Assembly: GCA_036346375.1 (NCBI GenBank)
Contig: CM070517.1
Location: 8,659,161-8,723,160 of the forward strand
Direction of reading: 5' to 3'
DNA length: 64,000 bases
Source of the DNA: Guadua angustifolia
Taxonomy: Eukaryota > Streptophyta > Magnoliopsida > Poales > Poaceae
Notes under the pieces: model-generated
Told to the model about the DNA's origin: nothing
Seen by the model: the letters and a program-made list of their open reading frames with translations, nothing else
Databases searched by the model: none
Part shown: piece by piece, positions 57,600 through 64,000 of the stretch
How the letters are laid out: the number at the start of each line of letters is the position of its first letter
Position numbering within the stretch: position 1 is the stretch's first letter
Position numbers and translations under genes: made by a program

Positions 57600-58538
57600 G
57601 CATCAGGAGGTGTATTTTGCTCCTGATAACGTATAACAGGAAGGAACGCGTATTCTGTTGGAATTCGAAGATGTAGGTGAAGGCATATTAACATAAACTG
57701 CAAATAGACGGCAAACACATAGCGCTTCACATGCTTATATCGGATTCCCTGTTGTGCAAAATTCAAGTTTCCTTTTCAAATAATGCAAATTTCAAATTCG
57801 GATTGGTAGAAGGGAAAGAAAAAATTCACTCACTGATTTTTTTTCCTCTTTTATCTGTTCAACTCGACAAAAAATTTTGCTCCACTTCATGTTTCTTTTT
57901 TAAAACTTGTGAAACTTTTAAGTCGGTTTTTTGAAACTCAGTTGAGACTCTTCTGAAACTCGTGTTTAATCAAGTTTTAAATTTGAAATTGGACAAAACT
58001 TCTATGTCTAGATTTGAGACAAGTACAAATCAATTTTGTTTGTAGTAATACCCACAGATAGGATCACACTGTTGGTCTATTTAACTCTGTTTTTATTTCA
58101 CTTTACAAACGAGCAAATCAAGAATATTTTGAATTAATCTCCTATATAAGATTCAATTTGAGTAACACAAGTTATTTTGGCACTAGCATTCATCCAAAGT
58201 GAACTCAATAGGTAATCGACAAGAAGGAAGCAAATGCATTCAGATATAAGACAATTAAAATTAGTTCCATACAAGGGACAATGTGGAAGCCACCAATCGT
58301 ATAGAAGGATCCCAATGAAACCTTGCACTACATCACATGCATCTACCAACCAATCCAAACCTAAACCCTAATCAGCTGACCATGAAAGGACATAAGTAAG
58401 AACTGACATCGAGTAAGGTGTAACCCACATATGGGCCCAAAAGGCCAAGTTGGAAAACAAGGCCACCTCAAACAGGGGGCAATATAGATATAGCCTCTTG
58501 ATAGGCCATGCCTCCATGATGAAAAAGCATATCGTCAC
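57600..58538 (+). other. CACTA-2 interior, no gene recognised
   Basis: AT-rich sequence. The first part may be promoter of the captured KH gene. CCTAAACCCTAATC near 58360 is leader-like but no frame follows. Stops in all frames. Confidence 0.4.
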
Positions 58539-59023
58539 TGTTGTATGTGTGAAAACCAAACACGAGGTATGGGGTGGACGTCGGCCGTTCAGCGGGTCGT
58601 CGTCCACGAGAGCGTAGAATACACTGAGGATTTATACAGATTCAGGGGTCTAATAGGATCGCCCTACTCCTGTCGAAGAGCTTACGGGGGCCGGCCTTCG
58701 GAGGGCAGGGCCCTGAGGGCTCGTCAGTTTTGAATCTTCCTTTATAATGCTCAAGAGAGCTCTCCCCTACAAATGAGAGAGGGAGGGGTATTTATAAGCT
58801 TCTTGGCCTGTACAAATGACCAGAATACCCCTTGCAAGATTGACTAGACATGGATGCAAAAGAAGGGCAATGTCGTCTTTTAGTACAAATGACTGAAATA
58901 CCCTTCATAAGAACAACTAGTCTACTAGTACAAGTGAGGGGTAATATCATCCTCTACTGGTATGGCTACAATCTCTTGATTTGTATGTTGCACTACCAGT
59001 AGTTCTTTAGGTATTCTCCAACA
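58539..59023 (-). mobile_element. Solo LTR (485 bp) inside CACTA-2
   Basis: TGTTGTATGTG...TATTCTCCAACA with perfect GTCAC duplications at 58534-58538 and 59024-59028. The TATA-like TTATAAATA on the minus strand (near 58792) suggests minus orientation, beginning TGTTGGAGAATACC. The family is not known to me. It is younger than the CACTA insertion. Confidence 0.88.
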
Positions 59024-60111
59024 GTCACAATACAAACATATGTTTGACGTCAGTCTAAGACAAACAACCATTCATTTTCTATGACGATTTGCATTATGGT
59101 TTCATGACGAAATTTTATGTTTGGTCACAAAAGTACATGGGGCGATGACGCCTGATACAATTAATGACGAACATAAATAAGTCGTCACAGAAAATAGATT
59201 TTCCATGACAAAAGTTGATAACGTCACGACGCTTTCGTCACAGATAATCACTTTTCTTGTAGTGGCAGCTAACAAGACTCACACCCTAAACATTCGTCTC
59301 CTCTTGGTACTCCTCCTCCAGAGCTGGTATAGACTCCTCAACTAGTGGTTTGTCATTGGCAAGGTGAGTACTTAAAGCACTCAACAAGTTATGTACAGAA
59401 TGAAATTCTAATGTAATTATATGTAAGGTTTATTCCAAAGGAATGGATAACATGATTATTTTGCAGTAAAGCAGCATCTATAAATGATTACATTAAGTAG
59501 ATTGAAAAGATAGTAAAACAAATAACAGTAAATAATATCTTTCAGTATTTTTCAAGTAAACATGGCATCTAGCCTTAAGTCAAGCTCCAAAATTTCTAAT
59601 AGCATCTTGCCCTCCCATCCAAATTTTCATTTTTATATAATCTAGCCCTTGACTGTAATCCCTGAGCATTGCCCACACGACATGATCATGATCATCTCTT
59701 TATACTTTGCAGAGGTTATGCGCTTTACCCACACAACATAATCATCTCTTGTTGCCAAACTATTAACACACTTCCTTTGATGTGTCAGCAGAGAAATCAT
59801 GACAAAACCTTCACAATGCTCTGTCTTAACTTAGTACTGCTTGCTAAGGTTTTAACACTAAAGGGACTGGTTACCACACTCAGGGCCCCTCTTGCACCAT
59901 GTGAGTTCATCACACGGCCGAACCTCATATCACTAATAGTAGTACTAAAGCTAAGATATTGCAAATTAATTAGCTTGGTTCATCCCATTCCTGACATATG
60001 GTTGTATGTTTGACTTAGTTCAAATACTTGCAAAGTTAAGTCCTTAAGATGACCGATGCAAGAATTCCATAAACCCTCTGTCCTTTTGGCCCACCCTAGC
60101 ACATTGCCCTG

Positions 60112-60352
60112 TAACATTCCAAATTTTAGCCTTCTAAAATTTTCCTTAAGTTTTTAAAATTTTTCTAAACTAAATTTGAACTCTCAAGTGCAAGCAAATC
60201 ATTTCAATCAAAATTATAAGTTTAAACAAGTTCAAAATAATTTATTTGGGTTCCAAATAATTAAAAGTATTTTGAGATTTTTTTGGGATTTTTCCAATTT
60301 ATTTGCTATTTATTTTTGTTTTTCTTAATTTTTTGGAATATTGTTAAAAGAG
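60112..60352 (+). mobile_element. Start of another chromovirus-type LTR (interrupted)
   Basis: TGTAACATTCCAAATTTTAG opens a 240-bp AT-rich stretch with TTTGGGTTCCAAATAATT, similar to the LTR at 114-5204 (start and the GTGTTCCAAATAATC block near 800). It is cut by the Tat LTR at 60353. The remainder is outside the window. Confidence 0.5.
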
Positions 60353-61059
60353 TGTCAGGGATTGGATAATTTCCATAAAAGACCATTACATCCCTGCAGC
60401 TAGTTTTCGACCGACCATGCATGCCTTTGGATGGTGTCCGTAAGGAGGATCCTCGGATGGACCAGCTGGTGGGTCCGTCCCGACCATGCTTAGGCTCGTC
60501 CCCGAGCATGTGCCATAATTTCCCGAGCATGCTTGCTCGGGATGTGCTAATGGCCGGTCGGTTGAGTGAAAATCCGAGCATGTCCAGCATGTGTCGTGTC
60601 GGCCCATGAAGACGGCGTGGTGATAATTACGCTGCAGTTTAAGATCATTATGCCACGATGTGAGTCCATCATGTCCACGACACAGTATAGTGAAAATCAA
60701 GGGTGTAGTTACAGTCACGTTCAAGCGTAGTAATGGCGTGTTATTCGGCTGTAGTTACCTCAATCGCCTATAAATACTCCTACGGTAGATCAGAGTACGG
60801 GGGATACACACAGATACATACGCACACATCGCACACAAGCTTTCTTATAAGAGTTCAAGCAATAGCAAGAGCACTAGACGTAGTGTTATTATCTCCATCA
60901 AGAGAGGCCCGAACCAATATAAAAATTCTTTGTCCACTGTCCATTCAAGCATCGCATTCTGGTAGCATCCTTCGGACGTAACCCCTTCACAGGAAAGGGG
61001 CCTTGGTTGATCCCTCAATCAACAAGCTCATCAAGGAACCTGTTTCCCAAACGTCGATA
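60353..61059 (+). mobile_element. 5' LTR of the plus-strand Tat element (707 bp)
   Basis: Starts TGTCAGGGATTGG and ends AACGTCGATA (terminal CA decayed to TA) immediately before a TGGCGCC-type PBS. The same GTCGACA-like ending is seen in the minus-strand Tat LTR at 40750. The left edge is inferred from the inverted TGTC/GACA match. Confidence 0.65.
60779..60786 (+). promoter_or_regulatory. TATA box of the Tat LTR
   Basis: CGCCTATAAATACTCC, a classical TATAAATA about 280 bases before the LTR end. Confidence 0.7.
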
Positions 61060-61061
61060 GC

Positions 61062-61083
61062 TGGCGCCGTCCGTAGAGATCGA
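61062..61083 (+). other. Primer-binding site of the plus-strand Tat element
   Basis: TGGCGCCGTCCGTAGAGATC, directly after the LTR. TGGCGCC starts are usual for Tat-lineage elements. Confidence 0.8.
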
Positions 61084-61115
61084 CTGGTGAATCCTTTTGT
61101 GAAGAATCCCTGAAG

Positions 61116-63170
61116 ATGCTGAATTCTCAGGATGCTCAAGACCTTTGCGCCTTCAATGATGTCGAGGATGGCGACATGTAGTATGCTGATGAAGGCGTAG
61201 CTGGTGTGGCTAACCCAGAAGGTCACATTGAACCCAGGAATCCTTCCCCAGCTACTGCAGCGCCGAAGCGTTTCCTCTGTTCACAGTGCAATTCCCTCAC
61301 AGATGATGAGGAGTGTGATGGTCTCTATGATGGTCTGGATATTCCTGATTATTTTGAGCCCGATCATGAGACCGCGTCACGAGGAGACACCATGATGTCA
61401 CCTTCGCAGTCCTTGTACTCCCGTGATGTCAATATGGCGGGAGGAGAAGAAGATCCCATGGTTGAATCCTCAGGGGCTACTCATCATCGTCGCTACGAGG
61501 CAGCCAAGAGCCATCTGGAGTCATCTCTGAACAGGACCCTAGCGAGCATTCATCTCCAAGCTCGTGAAAAACTGGGAGCCAGGGCTGAATCTTCAGCTCA
61601 CAGGAGTTCCCACATGCACCTTTCACCAGAGCACGTGCGCGATCAACGGCCAAAATATCCCCCTCCTGTTCCGTAGAGCGTTGAGCGGTTGCAGGCTATG
61701 GCAATGGTCATGCATGATCTTTGAAATTTCCCCGGACAGGTGGACCTGGAGGTAATGGGCATGGTCGTAGCCGAAAATCTAGAGAAGCTCGCCACCGACA
61801 TGAAGCTTTCGAGGTCGCCTCGTGACAAAGAAGCCCAGAGTATTTCTCGGGATATTCGACATCACTCCCCTGTTCGCTCCTGTCATGGTGACTCTAGGAG
61901 CCCTACTCGGGAAGGCCGCAAGAAGCATGATCGGTACCATGAGGACGCTTGGAGCGATTCTCGGACAACCTCACGAGTAAAAGGTATGCTCGATCTAGTC
62001 ACAGGCATACCAAATATTCGACCTCAGATCAGTCTTCGCCGCGCCGACTTGGAGAGGTATTCTCTAGCCTTGGTCCTTGCGTCAGAAGTCATCACAGTAA
62101 TGACCGCCGTGATCGCCATGGTCGGAGGGACTATCGCAATAGCTCGGCCTTGGGTGCTGAGCTTTCTCAGTGTCCCTTCGTGATGTCTTGTGGCCGAGCA
62201 AGTTCAAGCCCAGTCATATTGAGAGGTTTAACGGGACTCAAAATCTGGATGAGTTCCTCTCGATTTACTCCACTGCGATTTTGGCAGCTGGAGGGGACGA
62301 GGGAGTTATGGCCAACTTCCTACCCACAGTCTTGGATGGGGCCGCTCAACCGTGGCTCTTCAATCAAAAGGTGGGGTCAATCCGCTCTTGGAGGCAACTT
62401 AGTGAAGTGCTTCAGGCAAACTTTCAAAGCTACTACATCCGCCCGGGCAAGGAGCGCGATCTCGAGCACTTGATCCAGACCGAAGGAGAGTCCTTGCGGC
62501 ACTTTGTTCAAAGATTTATCAAAGTCCAGAACTCCATTCCAAATATTTCAGATGAAGCTATTGTTCGCGCCATCAAGCTTGAAGTTCGGGACATACGCTT
62601 CACGCAAGATCTGGAGATCCATCTAGACCTAACGGGCAGCAAGCTATTCCGCATGGCCGATCGATATGCAAATACTAATGAGGCATTCTAGTGGAAGAAG
62701 ATGCTGGATGAAGGAAAGCTGCCGCCTTAGCTAGACTTGGAAGGCTCCACGAGTAAGAAGAATCTAGGCTCTATAGAGAAAAAGATAAAGAAGAAGAAAA
62801 AGAGGCCGTCTACGCCAAGCATGGTGGCGGCAATCGAGCATCATCCGCCACGAGCTCCATAGTCGCAGCAACGCGGGAGAGGCAAGGGCCGACCTCCCCA
62901 GCGGTGTAACGACCAAAATCGCAATAACTAAGGTCATGATAGCCAAGGTATTCTGCCAAACGATTGTTTTTGCTTGCTTCATCAAGCCTACGGGCACGAC
63001 CTTTGCAACTACAAGACCTGGGCATTTCGCCTGGAAAAGTTCTACAACGGCAAGGGTCCTATGCCCACGCTCCCAGAGAAGGGTGAGTGTAGCAAGGGCA
63101 AGCAGCCCGTTGACGACGACGACTAGGATATGGAATACCAGGAGCCTCGCAATCATATCACGGTAATATT
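61116..63170 (+). pseudogene. Tat gag (decayed)
   Basis: ATG at 61116 (MLNSQDAQDLCAFNDVEDGD) is followed by a stop at 61179. The same frame reopens at 61206-61676 (acidic, then Ser/Arg-rich) and 61740-61950. A frameshift moves the arginine-rich linker (RSHHSNDRRDRHGRRDYR, about 62085-62140) to another frame. The gag domain is open at 62170-62691: KFKPSHIERFNGTQNLDEFL, MANFLPTVLDGAAQPWL, SWRQLSEVLQANFQ and RMADRYANTNEAF. A lysine run and a knuckle remnant CLLHQAYGHDLC (about 62973) follow, with stops. It is the plus-strand relative of the gag at 39134-39862. Confidence 0.8.
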
Positions 63171-63179
63171 CGGGGGCTC

Positions 63180-64000
63180 CTTGGCCTATAAATCCCGTAG
63201 GGATTTGATGGAGGCAGCACGGGAGGTGCACCATGTTGTTCAAGGCAAGCCCCCCGTGCAGTAGCTCAAGTGGTCCGAGCTGCCCATCACTTTCTCCAAG
63301 GACGATTGTCCCCTTGGAATGACCAAGCCTCAGAAACTTCCTTTGGTCGTAAATCCGACCATCAACAATACTACGGTGGGGTGAGTCCTCATTGATGGCG
63401 GGAGTTCTTTGGACCTTATTTCTGCCAAGGTCCTAGATGAGATGTAAGTTCCTCAATCCAAGATTAAGAGCATAGCGGTCCCGTTCTTCGGGATCGTTCT
63501 GGGCACCTCGGTCAAGCTCCTTGGCCAGATCGTTTTGCCTGTTACGTTCGGGAGTCCAAGCAGTTTTTGGATGGAGATGATCACTTTTGAAGTGGTCGAT
63601 TTTGAGTCAGCCTACAATGCCATCCTCGGTAGGCCAGCTCTTGCCAAGTTTATGGCCGCCACGCATCATGCATACCAGTGTTTGATGGTTCCCGGTCCAA
63701 ATGAGGTAATTACTGTAAGAGGGAACTAGAAGGTGGCCCTGAATTGTGACGAGAAGTCACTTGACATGGTCAAGCAGTTGCCTCAGCACGGTCCCAACCA
63801 GGAGCCGAAGAATTCCCGATCGAAAGTTGCCCTCCAGCCAGGAGGAGAAACCAAGGTGGTCCCACTGAGCAGCACGGTTCTGACCAAGGTCGTGTATTTG
63901 GGATCTTTCTTAGATCCCAAATAGTAACTCAAGCTCATTACTTTCTTTCGGAAGAATACGAATGTGTTCGCTTGGGAGCCATCCGACATGCCTAGAGTCC
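63180..64000 (+). pseudogene. Tat protease and start of reverse transcriptase (cut by window end)
   Basis: PITFSKDDCPLGM precedes an aspartic-protease motif LIDGGSSLDLISAKVL (63391-63438). SAYNAILGRPALAKFMAAT (about 63610) and the PGPNEVITVRGN block that marks Tat/RIRE2-type proteases follow. An NTNVFAWEPSDMP block at the very end is the usual entry to reverse transcriptase. Stops occur before the protease, at 63727, and at 63922. The rest of pol is beyond the window. Confidence 0.8.

Larger units (their letters stand above)
52199..59264 (+). mobile_element. CACTA (En/Spm) element 2 carrying host-gene pieces, 7066 bp
   Basis: Starts CACTACAAAAAAAGTGATT and, on the other strand, ends CACTACAAGAAAAGTGATT (one mismatch). 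The target duplication is GCA at 52196-52198 and 59265-59267. Both ends have subterminal CGTCAT/ATGACG repeats. Removing it rejoins chromovirus LTR text. The interior has, all on the minus strand, a possible En/Spm protein C-terminus, TIC236-like exons and a KH-gene 5' part, plus a younger solo LTR at 58539-59023. No complete transposase (TNPD) is seen, so it is probably non-autonomous. Confidence 0.92.
50764..60111 (-). mobile_element. LTR of the minus-strand chromovirus, split and truncated
   Basis: TGTCGGGACTTGAATATGC at 50764 is the reverse complement of the TTCGGGTCCCGACA-type LTR end. LTR text occupies 50764-50901, 52034-52198 and 59265-60111; the gaps are a hAT and a CACTA element. 59280-60100 matches, reversed, the middle of the LTR at 15050-15850. 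The first 1.6 kb of the LTR, which should end in GGGATGTTACA on the plus strand, is missing at 60111. Confidence 0.75.

Noticed and set aside
1..64000. tRNA, rRNA, microRNA or intact host genes
   Set aside because: No cloverleaf or rRNA text was seen by eye, and every host-like piece is broken and inside a transposon. A tRNAscan or Infernal run would be decisive for RNA genes.

Overview
The window looks like a repeat-dense intergenic block of a plant nuclear genome, most likely a grass. The basis is the mix of element families: Sirevirus-type Ty1/copia bodies, an Angela/BARE-like copia LTR type, chromodomain Ty3/gypsy elements, Tat-type gypsy elements, En/Spm-CACTA, hAT and Tourist-like elements, and transposon-held fragments of plant genes. 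I find no intact host gene, no rRNA or tRNA gene and nothing bacterial. The species cannot be named from this sequence.

Layout. (1) 1-5204: 3' end of a chromovirus polyprotein and its 5.1-kb 3' LTR, which holds a 12-copy 14-bp minisatellite. (2) 5205-26512: a decayed Sirevirus (A), a second Sirevirus (B) apparently inserted in it, and inside B a complete 10.5-kb chromovirus (13397-23945) with a perfect GGTTT target duplication. (3) 26513-36517: a piece of another copia integrase, a Tourist-like MITE, a pol-less third Sirevirus (C), an Angela-like solo LTR, a 3.28-kb tandem duplication and a 0.7-kb TRIM. (4) 36518-41148: an unassigned stretch, a gypsy-type LTR with leader, and a minus-strand Tat gag with PBS and LTR. 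(5) 41149-46198: a probable CACTA element with a receptor-like-kinase fragment and, on the other strand, what looks like a GC-rich 5' end of another gene. (6) 46199-60111: a minus-strand chromovirus (gag, leader, LTR) broken by two solo LTRs, a 1.1-kb hAT element and a 7.07-kb CACTA element. (7) 60112-64000: start of another LTR, then a plus-strand Tat element (LTR, PBS, gag, protease) that runs off the window.

The item most worth following up is the CACTA element at 52199-59264. With matching terminal inverted repeats and a GCA target duplication, it carries, on the minus strand and in one orientation, the 5' part of a KH-domain (FUBP-like) gene with leader and a possible TATA box, several exons resembling the plastid envelope protein TIC236 (SSG4), and a stretch resembling the C-terminus of an En/Spm protein. 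Splice-like borders remain, so the pieces were probably taken as genomic DNA. All host-derived pieces are frame-damaged. The retroelement genes are also pseudogenes; the longest open pieces are the integrase C-terminus plus chromodomain at 20459-21214 and a Tat gag at 39134-39862 (minus).
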